Origin: JAQWQB01 sp047636995
GTDB lineage: Bacteria; Bacteroidota; Bacteroidia; Flavobacteriales_D; Sanyastnellaceae
Assembly: GCA_047636995.1 (NCBI GenBank)
Contig: JBLIGQ010000015.1
Coordinates: 1 to 56,274, forward strand
DNA length: 56,274 nucleotides
Direction of reading: 5' to 3'
Numbering within the stretch: the first letter of the stretch is position 1; every line of letters starts with the position of its first letter. Shown here piece after piece: positions 8,934 to 17,813 of the stretch. The notes under the pieces were generated by a model. The model did not search any database and was not told where the DNA came from. It worked only from the letters and a program-made list of their open reading frames with translations. The position numbers and the translations under genes were made by a program.

Positions 8934-10205
8934 TTAAATCAATAGCCCTGCAATGGCAGCGGTGAATAAACAAGCAAGCGTTCCGCCAATTAAAGCTTTC
9001 ACTCCCAATTTACTCAACAATCCTTTTCTATTCGGCACAAGTGCACCGATTCCTCCAATTTGAATTCCTATTGAAGCAAAATTGGCAAAACCACAAAGCA
9101 CGTATGTGGCTATAATTACACTTTTACCCTCTACAAATTGCCCACCTGACTTCATGTCTCCGAGGGTCTTGTAGGCGTAAAACTCATTAAGAATAGTCTT
9201 TTCGCCAAGCAATTGCCCCACTAGAAGTGCGTCTTCAGAGCAGACCCCCATGAGCCAAGCAATTGGCGCTCCCACATAACCAAGGACAAACTCAAACGAG
9301 AATTTCTCGTAGGGCGTATTCGTGGCAATCCATTCGTTTAGCCCTGTAATTGCCCCACCTTTGAACATGAGGTAATTTCCAAAGTAAATCAAGGCTGTAA
9401 ACACCAAGAGCATTGCGCCCACGTTCACGGCCAGTTTTATCCCATCGCTCGTTCCATTCGCTATGGCTTCGAGTGCATTGCTACCGATTTTCGCTTTGTG
9501 TATTTTCAGCTTTGTATCTACCTCTTCACGTTCTGGAACGAGGATTTTCGCAGCTGCAATTGCTGCTGGTGCTGACATAATAGACGCTGCAAGAAGGTGT
9601 TTGGCAAAGAGTATTTTTTCCGCATCGTTATCACCGCCAAGAAACCCAACATATGAAGCCAGCACCCCACCGGCTATTGTTGCCATGCCTCCTGTCATAA
9701 GACACATCATTTCAGACTTCGTCATTCGGTCTAAGAAAGGCTTTACCAATAAAGGTGCTTCGGTTTGACCAAGGAAAACATTTCCAGCTGCGGCTAAACT
9801 CTCTGCACCTGAAAGGCGAAGGGTCTTTTGCATAACCCATGCAAATAGCCAAACTATTTTCTGTAAGATTCCCCAATAGTACATGAGCGCTGATAGCGCA
9901 CTAAAGAAAACAATGGTAGGTAGAATTCGAAATGCAAAATTGAAAAGTTCGGGTGCTGTTTCTCCAGTGAAAAATGATCTAAAAAGAAAGTCACTCCCGT
10001 CATCAGTAAAAGAAATGACTTTCACAAAGGCCTTGGCTAGCCAATCAAACCCTGTATTTACGAAGGGTACTTTTAAGATGAGTACCGCAAGAATCAGTTG
10101 CAATCCAAAAGCACCACCGACAGTCACCCAGTTGATTTTTTTTCGATCGCTGCTCAACGCCCATGCGATGGCAACTAAAATAACGACCCCTAGGATGGCT
10201 CTCAT
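8934..10205 (-). CDS. CNT family nucleoside transporter
   Basis: 423 aa, hydrophobic throughout with about ten membrane segments. Concentrative nucleoside transporter motifs are clear: GNVFLGQTEAPLLVKPFLDR in the middle, a long NVGAMLLVFTALIYF helix, and GVCSEDALLVGQLLGEKTIL followed by NEFYAY. These motifs form the nucleoside- and cation-binding core of NupC-type symporters. It imports nucleosides using a Na+ or H+ gradient; which one is not readable here. It lies 25 bp downstream of the bifunctional nuclease gene and 10 bp upstream of purE, consistent with one operon for nucleotide salvage and synthesis. Confidence 0.93.
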   Translation of the reverse strand: MRAILGVVILVAIAWALSSDRKKINWVTVGGAFGLQLILAVLILKVPFVNTGFDWLAKAFVKVISFTDDGSDFLFRSFFTGETAPELFNFAFRILPTIVFFSALSALMYYWGILQKIVWLFAWVMQKTLRLSGAESLAAAGNVFLGQTEAPLLVKPFLDRMTKSEMMCLMTGGMATIAGGVLASYVGFLGGDNDAEKILFAKHLLAASIMSAPAAIAAAKILVPEREEVDTKLKIHKAKIGSNALEAIANGTSDGIKLAVNVGAMLLVFTALIYFGNYLMFKGGAITGLNEWIATNTPYEKFSFEFVLGYVGAPIAWLMGVCSEDALLVGQLLGEKTILNEFYAYKTLGDMKSGGQFVEGKSVIIATYVLCGFANFASIGIQIGGIGALVPNRKGLLSKLGVKALIGGTLACLFTAAIAGLLI

Positions 10206-10230
10206 AATGCTTCGGTTAAGGTATTAAAGG

Positions 10231-10836
10231 TTAGCCCTGGCCTTTCCTTTTATCAATCTCATCACGCAGAATTGAAGCGCGCTCATAATCTTCTTGAGCA
10301 ATAGCTGTTGCTAATTCTTTCTCCAACTCATCAACTGAGAGCGATGAAGAACTTTGCTTATCATCATCTGTCTCCATTAATCCTTCTTCCTCGTAATCGA
10401 GGTCTTCAGACATTCCCTCTTCTGCTTCTTCGGCGTTCACGCCCGCACTGTCAAGAATAAAGTCATAGCAGTATATCGGACAGTTGAAACGAACTGCTAT
10501 TGCAACCGCGTCTGAAGTACGTGAATCGATTTCTGCTTTTTTCCCATCGAGGTTAGCAATCACCTTGGCGAAAAAAATACCTTCGATGAGGTTGTAAATG
10601 ATGACTTCTTCAACAGTAATGGCAAATGCATGCGCAAAACTTTTGAAGAGATCATGCGTAAGTGGACGGCTCGGCGTCATCTTTTCCAATTCAATTGCAA
10701 TAGCTTGGGCCTCATGACCGCCTATAACAATAGGCAGCTTCCTAGCCCCCTCGGATTCACTTAAAACGAGGGCGTATGCTCCAGAGGTAGATCCACTTGG
10801 TGCAATGTCTGAAATTTCTAGTTCAATCTTTTCCAT
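10231..10836 (-). CDS. Bifunctional nuclease (DUF151) family protein with UVR motif
   Basis: 201 aa from the chosen start MEKIELEISD. An upstream in-frame ATG (10860) would add MCSPLNFF, which is not conserved in the family as I know it. Residues 1-130 are the BFN/DUF151 domain (VLSESEGARKLPIVIGGHEA, SRPLTHDLF, EIDSRTSDAVAIAVRFNCPI). An acidic linker follows. Residues about 168-198 are a UvrB/UvrC motif, LATAIAQEDYERASILRDEI, used for protein contacts in clp and uvr systems. Plant BFN enzymes have RNase and DNase activity; the bacterial role is not settled. The gene follows etfA by 73 bp, an order I recall as common in Flavobacteriia. Confidence 0.9.
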   Translation of the reverse strand: MEKIELEISDIAPSGSTSGAYALVLSESEGARKLPIVIGGHEAQAIAIELEKMTPSRPLTHDLFKSFAHAFAITVEEVIIYNLIEGIFFAKVIANLDGKKAEIDSRTSDAVAIAVRFNCPIYCYDFILDSAGVNAEEAEEGMSEDLDYEEEGLMETDDDKQSSSSLSVDELEKELATAIAQEDYERASILRDEIDKRKGQG

Positions 10837-10909
10837 AAAAAAATTAAGAGGGGAGCACAACAGCTTCCCCTCTCAGCGAAAATAAAAAATTTTAAGCGGT
10901 TTCCACGGT

Positions 10910-11866
10910 CTAATTCGCCTTGAATGCTTTTACAGCCTCAATCAATTTAGGAACCACGTCAAATGCGTCACCAACAATACCGTAATCAGCGGCTTTGAAG
11001 AAAGGTGCTTCTGAGTCTTTATTGATAACAACAATTACTTTACTGCTATTTACGCCAGCAAGGTGTTGAATCGCTCCAGAGATACCAATTGCGATGTACA
11101 GGGTAGGCCGAATCGCAATCCCGGTTTGTCCTACATGCTCATGATGAGGTCTCCAACCTATATCAGAAACAGGCCTAGAACAGGCTGTTGCAGCTCCTAA
11201 TTCACGAGCTAGCTCTTCAATCATGCCCCAGTTTTCTGGACCTTTCATCCCACGTCCTGCAGAAACTACTAGATCAGCTTCGGGCAGTGGAATTGAACCG
11301 TCCATAGAAGTCGGATTGGATTCTTTAACGATCACTCTTGATATTCCAGCATCAACTGAAATCTGCTCAACTACCGCCTCGCCTCCAACTGGATGCACTC
11401 CAAAAGAATTTGGAACAATAGAAACAACTTTCTTATCTCCTTCAATTTTGACAGTAGCGGTTGCTTTCCCTGAGAAAACACCTTTTTTGACCGTGAATCC
11501 ACCGTCAGTTGAAGGCACACCAGCTACACCAGCCACAAAGCCGGCATTCAAGCGAACAGCTGCTCTTGGTGCAACTACTTTTCCTTTTTCATCATTCGAA
11601 GCAATCAAAAGCGTTGCTCCTGTTTGGCTCATTGCAGCCTCAACAATCTTTGCTATTTGAGAACCATCTGCGTTCTCAACAGCTGCATTTAACACTTTCG
11701 TTGCTCCGTAATTCCCAAGGCCCGCATCCCCTGTGAGGGGACCAACCGTTATAGCAATTACATCGCCTCCAAAAGATTCACTTGTTTTTTTTGCGTAAGA
11801 CACCGCCTCAAATGCTGACTTGGTTCCCTTACCGTCTTTCGTTTCTGCGTATACTAGAATAGACAT
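10910..11866 (-). CDS. etfA: Electron transfer flavoprotein subunit alpha
   Basis: 318 aa, full length. With EtfB it carries electrons from acyl-CoA and related dehydrogenases to the ETF:quinone oxidoreductase. The C-terminal FAD domain is clear: VVSAGRGMKGPENWGMIEEL, then CSRPVSDIGWRPHHEHVGQT, then YIAIGISGAIQHLAG and INKDSEAPFFKAADYGIVGD. The residue before VGQTG is His, where many homologues have Gln. The gene starts 17 bp after the etfB stop codon, so the two subunits are co-translated. The N-terminal half is the usual EtfA/B nucleotide-binding-like fold. Confidence 0.97.
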   Translation of the reverse strand: MSILVYAETKDGKGTKSAFEAVSYAKKTSESFGGDVIAITVGPLTGDAGLGNYGATKVLNAAVENADGSQIAKIVEAAMSQTGATLLIASNDEKGKVVAPRAAVRLNAGFVAGVAGVPSTDGGFTVKKGVFSGKATATVKIEGDKKVVSIVPNSFGVHPVGGEAVVEQISVDAGISRVIVKESNPTSMDGSIPLPEADLVVSAGRGMKGPENWGMIEELARELGAATACSRPVSDIGWRPHHEHVGQTGIAIRPTLYIAIGISGAIQHLAGVNSSKVIVVINKDSEAPFFKAADYGIVGDAFDVVPKLIEAVKAFKAN

Positions 11867-11883
11867 GTTCTTCCAATTTTGAG

Positions 11884-12624
11884 TTAGATGACTTTTGCTT
11901 CAGTGTGGAGCAAATTCACGAGTTCTTGAACGTTTTCTGGATCAATCAACTTCACATCTCCTTTTGCAGGAGGGAGCGTATAAGAAGTAATTGCTGTTTG
12001 ACAAACAGAGGCCACCCCTTGCACTACTTCTAACGGCTTTGATCTTGCCGCCATGATTCCACGCATGTTCGGAATTCGCTGTTCTGCCATTCCTTTCGCT
12101 GCGCTCAGCACAACTGGTGTGTTTACTTCAACAACCTCAGAACCACCTGAAACTTCACGTGTGATTGTGGCCGTATTCCCGTTCATATCCAACTTCGTTG
12201 CCAAAGCTACATAAGGCATGTCAAGCATCTCAGCTATTAATGCACCCGTTACACCACTGTTGTAGTTGATTGTTTCCTTTCCGGTTAGGATTAGGTCGAA
12301 ACCTTGGTCTTTCGCGTAGCAGGCAATTTGATTTGCAACATCGAACGCGTCAGCAGGATCTGCTTCAATTCGAACTGCATTGTCTGCTCCAATGGCAAGC
12401 GCTTTTCGGATCACAGGATCATTGTCTGCTCCGCCAACAGTTACTGTTGTTACGCTTCCACCAGCAGCCTCTTTGAGTTCGAGTCCGCGCACAAGTGCAT
12501 ACCACTCGTCGTAGGGATTAACTATAAATTGGACACCATTCTCATCGAATTTCGTGTCTCCATCGGTAAAGGCTATCCTTGAAGTAGTATCAGGAGCCTT
12601 GCTTATACATACTAATATCTTCAT
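11884..12624 (-). CDS. etfB: Electron transfer flavoprotein subunit beta
   Basis: 246 aa, full length. It opens MKILVCISKAPDTTSRIAFT and contains the AMP-site region DLILTGKETINYNSGVTGAL and the recognition-loop area MLDMPYVALATKLDMNG. As the first gene of the cluster it is transcribed from the gap shared with pdhB, where a TAAGTTTG box lies 26 bp upstream of the start codon. EtfB pairs with EtfA, encoded next. The divergent pdhB neighbour places fatty-acid or amino-acid oxidation next to pyruvate oxidation. Confidence 0.97.
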   Translation of the reverse strand: MKILVCISKAPDTTSRIAFTDGDTKFDENGVQFIVNPYDEWYALVRGLELKEAAGGSVTTVTVGGADNDPVIRKALAIGADNAVRIEADPADAFDVANQIACYAKDQGFDLILTGKETINYNSGVTGALIAEMLDMPYVALATKLDMNGNTATITREVSGGSEVVEVNTPVVLSAAKGMAEQRIPNMRGIMAARSKPLEVVQGVASVCQTAITSYTLPPAKGDVKLIDPENVQELVNLLHTEAKVI

Positions 12625-12649
12625 TTTACTCTTGCTTTTAGAGCGCTTG

Positions 12650-12657
12650 CAAACTTA
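12650..12657 (-). promoter_or_regulatory. Candidate -7 box for the etfBA cluster
   Basis: TAAGTTTG on the minus strand fits the Bacteroidota TAnnTTTG consensus. It lies about 26 bp upstream of the etfB start. The nearest upstream TTG that could be the -33 element is 24 nt away, slightly too far. Confidence 0.45.
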
Positions 12658-12786
12658 GACAAAAATGCTCTTCACATGTTTCAATTCAAAGGTATAAGAT
12701 TTTCGTATGCGCGCATAATTATAGGCTAAATTTTTATGAATTTCGACGAAGTCAAGAAAGTGGTTCAATTGAAAAGGTTTAATCCT

Positions 12787-12794
12787 TAATTTTG
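12787..12794 (+). promoter_or_regulatory. Candidate -7 box for pdhB
   Basis: TAATTTTG fits TAnnTTTG and lies 20 bp upstream of the pdhB ATG. A TTG 15 nt upstream could act as the -33 element, with short spacing. The predicted leader is very short. Confidence 0.5.
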
Positions 12795-12814
12795 TCTTCC
12801 CCAATATGTAAAAA

Positions 12815-13798
12815 ATGAGAGAAGTACAGTTTAGAGAAGCCGTTTGCGAAGCCATGTCTGAAGAGATGCGTAAAGACGAAAATGTGTTCTTACTTGGCGA
12901 AGAAGTTGCTGAATACAACGGCGCCTATAAAGCGAGTAAAGGAATGCTTGAAGAATTTGGTGCTCGTCGTGTAATTGACACACCTATTGCGGAACTTGGA
13001 TTCACTGGCATTGCTGTTGGAGCAGCTATGAACGGACTTCGTCCAATCGTTGAGTACATGACATGGAACTTCGCCATTCTTGCGGCTGATCAGATCATTA
13101 ACTGTGCGGCGAAAGTATTGCAGATGTCAGGAGGTCAATACAACGTGCCTATTGTGTTTAGAGGTCCGAATGCGCAGGCTGGACAACTAGGCGCAACACA
13201 CTCTCAGAGTTTCGAAAACATGTACGCACACATCCCAGGACTGAAGGTAATAACTCCTTCAAACCCTTACGATATGAAGGGGCTCTTAAAATCAGCTATT
13301 CGAGACAATGACCCTGTGTTGATCATGGAGAGTGAGAAAATGTATGGCGACAAAGGAATGATTCCTGATGGCGAATACATTGTGCCGATTGGATTAGCAA
13401 AAGTGGTAAAAGAAGGAACAGATGTCACAATCGTTTCTTTTGGCAAAATCATGAAGACGGCTATTTTAGCTGCTGATGAGCTCGCAAAAGAGGGAATTAG
13501 CGCTGAAGTAATTGACCTTCGCACAATTCGTCCATTGGATATAGACACGATTATAAAGTCAGTTAAAAAGACAAATCGATTAGTGACGCTTGAGGAAAGC
13601 TTCCCCGTTGCGAGTATTTCAACTGAGATTGCCTACCGAGTTCAGCGTCTTGCTTTTGACTATTTGGACGCTCCAATCTTGCGACTCACACAGTCTGACA
13701 CACCTTTCGCCTATGCTCCGACGCTTATTGAAGAAGCATTGCCAAATGTTTCAAATGTCGTGAATGCCGTGAAGGACGTGATGTACGTTCAAAAATAA
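12815..13798 (+). CDS. pdhB: Pyruvate dehydrogenase E1 component, beta subunit
   Basis: 327 aa, full length for a stand-alone E1-beta. With E1-alpha (not in this window) it decarboxylates pyruvate using thiamine diphosphate and passes the acetyl group to E2. Signatures: GEEVAEYNGAYKASKGMLEE with the glutamate that activates ThDP, VIDTPIAELGFTGIAVGAAM, and the C-terminal transketolase domain RTIRPLDIDTIIKSVKKTNR. The text favours pyruvate over branched-chain oxo acid dehydrogenase, judged from overall similarity only. It is divergent from etfB, and a 106-bp gap with its own promoter box separates it from hppA. Confidence 0.93.
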   Translation: MREVQFREAVCEAMSEEMRKDENVFLLGEEVAEYNGAYKASKGMLEEFGARRVIDTPIAELGFTGIAVGAAMNGLRPIVEYMTWNFAILAADQIINCAAKVLQMSGGQYNVPIVFRGPNAQAGQLGATHSQSFENMYAHIPGLKVITPSNPYDMKGLLKSAIRDNDPVLIMESEKMYGDKGMIPDGEYIVPIGLAKVVKEGTDVTIVSFGKIMKTAILAADELAKEGISAEVIDLRTIRPLDIDTIIKSVKKTNRLVTLEESFPVASISTEIAYRVQRLAFDYLDAPILRLTQSDTPFAYAPTLIEEALPNVSNVVNAVKDVMYVQK

Positions 13799-13830
13799 GA
13801 TAGCCTTAATTACCTGTTCGCACCTACTAT

Positions 13831-13861
13831 TTGGTCACGCTAATAGAAAGGACTATTTTTG
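13831..13861 (+). promoter_or_regulatory. Promoter of the pyrophosphatase gene
   Basis: TTG at 13831-13833 and TATTTTTG at 13854-13861 are separated by 20 nt, matching the Bacteroidota -33/-7 layout. The leader to the ATG would be about 40 nt. Confidence 0.65.
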
Positions 13862-13904
13862 CGCGCACTAAAAAGCTAGACCATCCTACACTAATTAAAA
13901 TAAA

Positions 13905-16178
13905 ATGGAACAAAATCTAATTTACATCCTTCCAGTATTCGGTCTTATCGGATTGTTGTACATGCTATTCCTTTCTTCTTGGGTAAAGAAACAACCTGCA
14001 GGAAGTGATAAAATGAAAAAATTGTCAGGATACATCGCAGATGGTGCGTTGGCGTTCTTGAAAGCAGAATATAGAATGTTAGCTGTTTTCGTAGCAATCG
14101 CAGGCGGAGCATTAGCAGTGCTTTCAGCAACAGAAGCAATTCCGGCTGGGATGTTCATCGTTGCAGCTTTCGTTGTTGGAGCCGTATTCTCGGCAATCGC
14201 TGGAAATATAGGAATGCGTATTGCAACTAAAGCAAACGTTCGAACAGCTGAAGCCGCAAAAACAAGCTTACCAAACGCCATGAAAGTGGCCTTCAGAGGC
14301 GGAACTGTTATGGGACTAGGTGTTGCCGGTCTAGCTGTCTTCGGTTTGTCTTCTATCTTCATTTTCCTAATCTTCCAAGCGGGAGGTACAGATCAATTGG
14401 ATGGAGCCTCAATGAGTATTGTTCTTGAAACGTTAGCAGGTTTCTCACTAGGAGCTGAGTGCATCGCCCTGTTCGCAAGAGTTGGAGGTGGTATTTACAC
14501 GAAAGCAGCTGATGTAGGTGCTGATCTTGTAGGTAAAGTTGAAGCTGGCATCCCTGAGGATGATGTTCGTAATCCTGCAACTATTGCAGATAACGTTGGG
14601 GACAATGTAGGCGATGTTGCAGGAATGGGAGCTGATTTATTTGGTTCATACGTTGCAACAATGCTAGCGGCGATGGTTCTTGGTAACTATTTAATCATTG
14701 AAGACCCTTCTGCTTATACGCGTTTCAACGGAATGGGACCAATCTTAATGCCTGTATTAATTGCAGGTGTTGGGTTATTACTTTCAATTGTTGGAACATG
14801 GGTTATAAAAATCAAAAGTAATGATGCAAAAGAGAAGCAGGTTCAAGCCGCATTCAACCTAGGAAATTGGGGCTCACTTGCCTTAACCGCAATTGCTTCT
14901 TACTTTATCATTCAATGGATGCTCCCAGAAACAATGAGCATGGAATTCTTTGGAGAAAACATCGACCCTGTTACCGGAGAAGAAATGGGAATTCCGATTC
15001 ATAGAAACTTTGTTTTCTATTCTGTGTTAATCGGATTGGCTGTTGGTGGATTGATCTCTATGTTAACTGAGTATTATACAGCAATGGGTAAAAAACCAGT
15101 AATGGGAATCATTAAAAACTCATCAACTGGTGCCGCAACGAACATTATCTCAGGTTTATCTCTTGGAATGATGTCTACTGCAGCTCCGATTATCCTTTTC
15201 GCTGCAGCGATTTGGGGAGCATACTCTTGTGCTGGATTCTATGGAGTTGCAATTGGAGCTTCTGCAATGATGGCAACCACTGCTCTTCAATTAGCGATTG
15301 ACGCTTTCGGGCCGATAGCTGATAACGCAGGTGGTATTGCTGAAATGTCTGAATTAGATCCTGAGGTTCGTCAACGAACTGATATCTTGGATGCTGTTGG
15401 TAATACTACCGCTGCTGTTGGTAAGGGATTCGCTATTGCTTCTGCAGCATTAACGGCATTGGCATTGTTTGCTGCTTATGTAAAGTTCACAGGAATTGAT
15501 GGAATCAACATTTTTAAAGCAGACGTATTGGCTGCTTTGTTTATTGGAGGAATGATTCCAGTAGTGTTCTCTGCAATGGCTATGAGCTCTGTAGGAAAGG
15601 CTGCAATGGAAATGGTTAAAGAGGTTCGTCGTCAGTTCAAAGACATCCCTGGAATCATGGAGTACAAGGCAGAACCTGAATACGACAAATGCGTTGAGAT
15701 TTCAACAAAAGCAGCATTGAAAGAAATGATGCTTCCGGGAATCATCACAATCGTTTCTCCAATTATCGTTGGTTTCGTTATGGGTGCTGAGGCACTTGGT
15801 TCTTATATGGCAGGTGTTACTGTTTCTGGTGTACTTTGGGCAATCTTCCAAAACAACGCTGGTGGTGCTTGGGACAACGCTAAGAAATCATTTGAAGCAG
15901 GCGTAATGATTGATGGTGAAATGACTTTCAAAGGTTCTGAGGCGCACAAAGCAGCAGTTACTGGAGATACCGTTGGTGATCCATTTAAAGACACTTCTGG
16001 TCCTTCAATGAATATTTTGATTAAGTTGACTTGTTTGGTTGGGCTTGTTATTGCTCCAATGTTGGCAGGACATGATTCTGTTGATCATGAGTCTTCTGAA
16101 AACACGAACATCGAAGAACTTGATACTACACAAGCATTACTTCTAGACGATACAATTGATTACACTGAAATTAAATAA
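13905..16178 (+). CDS. hppA: Membrane ion-pumping pyrophosphatase, K+-dependent type
   Basis: 757 aa with about sixteen membrane segments. It splits pyrophosphate and pumps H+ and/or Na+ across the membrane. The active-site loops are intact: YTKAADVGADLVGK, DNVGDNVGDVAGMGADLFGS, and the late EYKAEPEYDKC and DTVGDPFKDTSGPS segments. At 499-504 the motif is GNTTAA; alanine at this place marks the K+-dependent class, whereas lysine (GNTTKA) marks the K+-independent class. Which ion is pumped cannot be decided by eye. The last 35 residues are an acidic tail (SVDHESSENTNIEELDTTQA) outside the core. The gene stands alone between its own promoter and a strong terminator. Confidence 0.97.
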   Translation: MEQNLIYILPVFGLIGLLYMLFLSSWVKKQPAGSDKMKKLSGYIADGALAFLKAEYRMLAVFVAIAGGALAVLSATEAIPAGMFIVAAFVVGAVFSAIAGNIGMRIATKANVRTAEAAKTSLPNAMKVAFRGGTVMGLGVAGLAVFGLSSIFIFLIFQAGGTDQLDGASMSIVLETLAGFSLGAECIALFARVGGGIYTKAADVGADLVGKVEAGIPEDDVRNPATIADNVGDNVGDVAGMGADLFGSYVATMLAAMVLGNYLIIEDPSAYTRFNGMGPILMPVLIAGVGLLLSIVGTWVIKIKSNDAKEKQVQAAFNLGNWGSLALTAIASYFIIQWMLPETMSMEFFGENIDPVTGEEMGIPIHRNFVFYSVLIGLAVGGLISMLTEYYTAMGKKPVMGIIKNSSTGAATNIISGLSLGMMSTAAPIILFAAAIWGAYSCAGFYGVAIGASAMMATTALQLAIDAFGPIADNAGGIAEMSELDPEVRQRTDILDAVGNTTAAVGKGFAIASAALTALALFAAYVKFTGIDGINIFKADVLAALFIGGMIPVVFSAMAMSSVGKAAMEMVKEVRRQFKDIPGIMEYKAEPEYDKCVEISTKAALKEMMLPGIITIVSPIIVGFVMGAEALGSYMAGVTVSGVLWAIFQNNAGGAWDNAKKSFEAGVMIDGEMTFKGSEAHKAAVTGDTVGDPFKDTSGPSMNILIKLTCLVGLVIAPMLAGHDSVDHESSENTNIEELDTTQALLLDDTIDYTEIK

Positions 16179-16196
16179 ACGTCATTAACTTCCGGG

Positions 16197-16225
16197 GGCT
16201 CGGTCATAAAGACCGAGCCTTTTTT
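16197..16225 (+). terminator. Terminator after hppA
   Basis: GGCTCGGTC pairs perfectly with GACCGAGCC around an ATAAA loop and is followed by TTTTTTG. It is a textbook intrinsic terminator 19 bp after the stop codon. Confidence 0.93.
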
Positions 16226-16248
16226 GTTTCACGTCAAAACCAAATCCT

Positions 16249-17067
16249 ATGAAATTACAAATCCTAACACTATTCGCCTTTGTTCTTCTTGCAGCAAGCT
16301 GCTCTGAAGGAGCAGACGCGAATGATACTGCACAAAATGCTGAACCAAAAGCATGCGATTGTGTAGATGTTTACAAAACAGAAGATGCGGCTCAAAAGGC
16401 AAAGTGCGATGAGCTTCGAAAAACTGAAGCTTTTGATAACCAGTTCCGCAAGTGCATGGCTGCCTCTATTACAGGAAGAAACCCTGAAGAAGTAAACCTG
16501 ATAAAAGGCGAAAACTTAAAAATGCAAGCTCCATCAGATGGTGACTATGTTTTTAGCCCAGAGAAATCTAAATTAGTTTGGACTGGTAGCAAAATTACAG
16601 GTTCTAAGCATTCAGGGTTAATTACTCTAAGGAACGGGATGGTCTCTTTTACAAATGGCGAAATTACTTCTGCAAAATTAGTGTTAGATATGGGGTCCAT
16701 TTCATGCATGGACCAAGACCTCCCAGATGAGGAAAAGGCTAAATTGATCGGGCACCTTACTTCTGAAGACTTCTTCGATACAAGCAATCACCCTGAAGCT
16801 TTCTTCGAATTTGAAAAATCTCAGACCAATGGGGCACGCGCTGAAATATCAGGAACATTGAATATTAAAGGGATTGCCAAGCCAATCTCAACAAGTGTCA
16901 TCTTTTCTTCTACCGGTGAAAATGGAGCAGTTTTAACTGGTTCAATGATCATTGACAGAACGGAATGGGATGTGCGTTACGGATCTGGGAAATTCTTTGA
17001 CGGTCTTGGAGACAACCTCATCAATGACAACATGACATTGAATTTCCAATTGAAAGGTTCGAAATAA
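16249..17067 (+). CDS. YceI-family lipoprotein with N-terminal Cys-rich module
   Basis: 272 aa. The signal peptide ends in a lipobox LAASC with the lipidated Cys at 18. Residues 36-69 form a small module with four cysteines (C36, C38, C53, C69) in charged helical sequence. Residues about 95-270 are a YceI domain (KSKLVWTGSKITGSKHSGLI, LGDNLINDNMTLNFQLKG), a lipocalin-like barrel that in known members binds isoprenoid or other hydrophobic ligands. It should sit in the outer or inner membrane facing the periplasm. The ligand is unknown. The YceI domain lacks the usual short free-signal layout because of the added Cys module. The gene lies between two strong terminators and is probably transcribed alone. 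Confidence 0.9.
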   Translation: MKLQILTLFAFVLLAASCSEGADANDTAQNAEPKACDCVDVYKTEDAAQKAKCDELRKTEAFDNQFRKCMAASITGRNPEEVNLIKGENLKMQAPSDGDYVFSPEKSKLVWTGSKITGSKHSGLITLRNGMVSFTNGEITSAKLVLDMGSISCMDQDLPDEEKAKLIGHLTSEDFFDTSNHPEAFFEFEKSQTNGARAEISGTLNIKGIAKPISTSVIFSSTGENGAVLTGSMIIDRTEWDVRYGSGKFFDGLGDNLINDNMTLNFQLKGSK

Positions 17068-17086
17068 AGCTTTCAGTTTAAGAAAC

Positions 17087-17120
17087 AAAAAAGGCCGATT
17101 CAATTGAATCGGCCTTTTTT
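17087..17120. terminator. Bidirectional terminator between convergent genes
   Basis: A near-perfect palindrome, AAAAGGCCGATTCAA with TTGAATCGGCCTTTT, flanked by A and T tracts. It serves the YceI gene (plus) and the kinase gene (minus). Confidence 0.93.
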
Positions 17121-17139
17121 ATGCTCATTTTTTTAATGA

Positions 17140-17754
17140 TCAAAACAATCCGTGTAGATCACCATCTATGCTTTGGATGATCTTCCCAAGGTCCTCAGAA
17201 TCCTCATGGAATCGATTATCATCTACATCAATGATCAACAATTTCCCTTTATCATAGGTTGAGATCCACGCTTCGTAGCGTTCATTCAATCGGGTCAGAT
17301 AATCAAGACGAATTGCCTCTTCATATTCTCTTCCACGCTTTTGGATGTTTGTCACAAGTGCCGGAACACTTGCTCTCAAATAGATCATCAAGTCAGGGGG
17401 AGTTAAAAACTCCTCCATTAATTCAAAGAGGGCAATGTAGTTCTCAAAATCACGGGTTGTCATTAGCCCCATGGCGTGCAAATTGGGAGCAAAAATGTAT
17501 GCGTCTTCATATATCGTTCGATCTTGAATGATTTTCACACCTGATTTACGCAACTCCATGAGCTGAGCAAATCTAGAATTCAAGAAATAGATCTGAAGGT
17601 TGAAAGACCAGCGCTGCATGTCTTTATAAAAATCATTGAGATAAGGATTATCATCAACATTCTCATAATGGGGCTGATACTTATAATGTTTCGCTAATTG
17701 CGTCGTAAGGGTAGTCTTCCCAGAACCAATGTTTCCGGCTATAGCTAAGTGCAT
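17140..17754 (-). CDS. Deoxynucleoside kinase
   Basis: 204 aa. The P-loop GNIGSGKTT sits at residues 7-15 and the family's catalytic DRS/ERS motif appears as QDRTIYEDAYIF. IQKRGREYEEAIRLDYL is the LID arginine region. These belong to the deoxyadenosine/deoxyguanosine/deoxycytidine kinase family, which phosphorylates deoxynucleosides for salvage. The base specificity cannot be read here. The gene ends at the shared terminator and lies 59 bp downstream of the unknown exported protein, so it may be read from the GH3 promoter. Confidence 0.92.
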   Translation of the reverse strand: MHLAIAGNIGSGKTTLTTQLAKHYKYQPHYENVDDNPYLNDFYKDMQRWSFNLQIYFLNSRFAQLMELRKSGVKIIQDRTIYEDAYIFAPNLHAMGLMTTRDFENYIALFELMEEFLTPPDLMIYLRASVPALVTNIQKRGREYEEAIRLDYLTRLNERYEAWISTYDKGKLLIIDVDDNRFHEDSEDLGKIIQSIDGDLHGLF

Positions 17755-17813
17755 GTATTTTTGTTTAAATAGATAAGTCTAAAGTACAAAATCAGATGTT
17801 CTTTGGGACGAAA

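Noticed and set aside
12655..12918. Minus-strand 87-codon frame between etfB and pdhB
   Set aside because: It begins inside pdhB and crosses the promoter boxes of both genes; the composition is unlike a protein.
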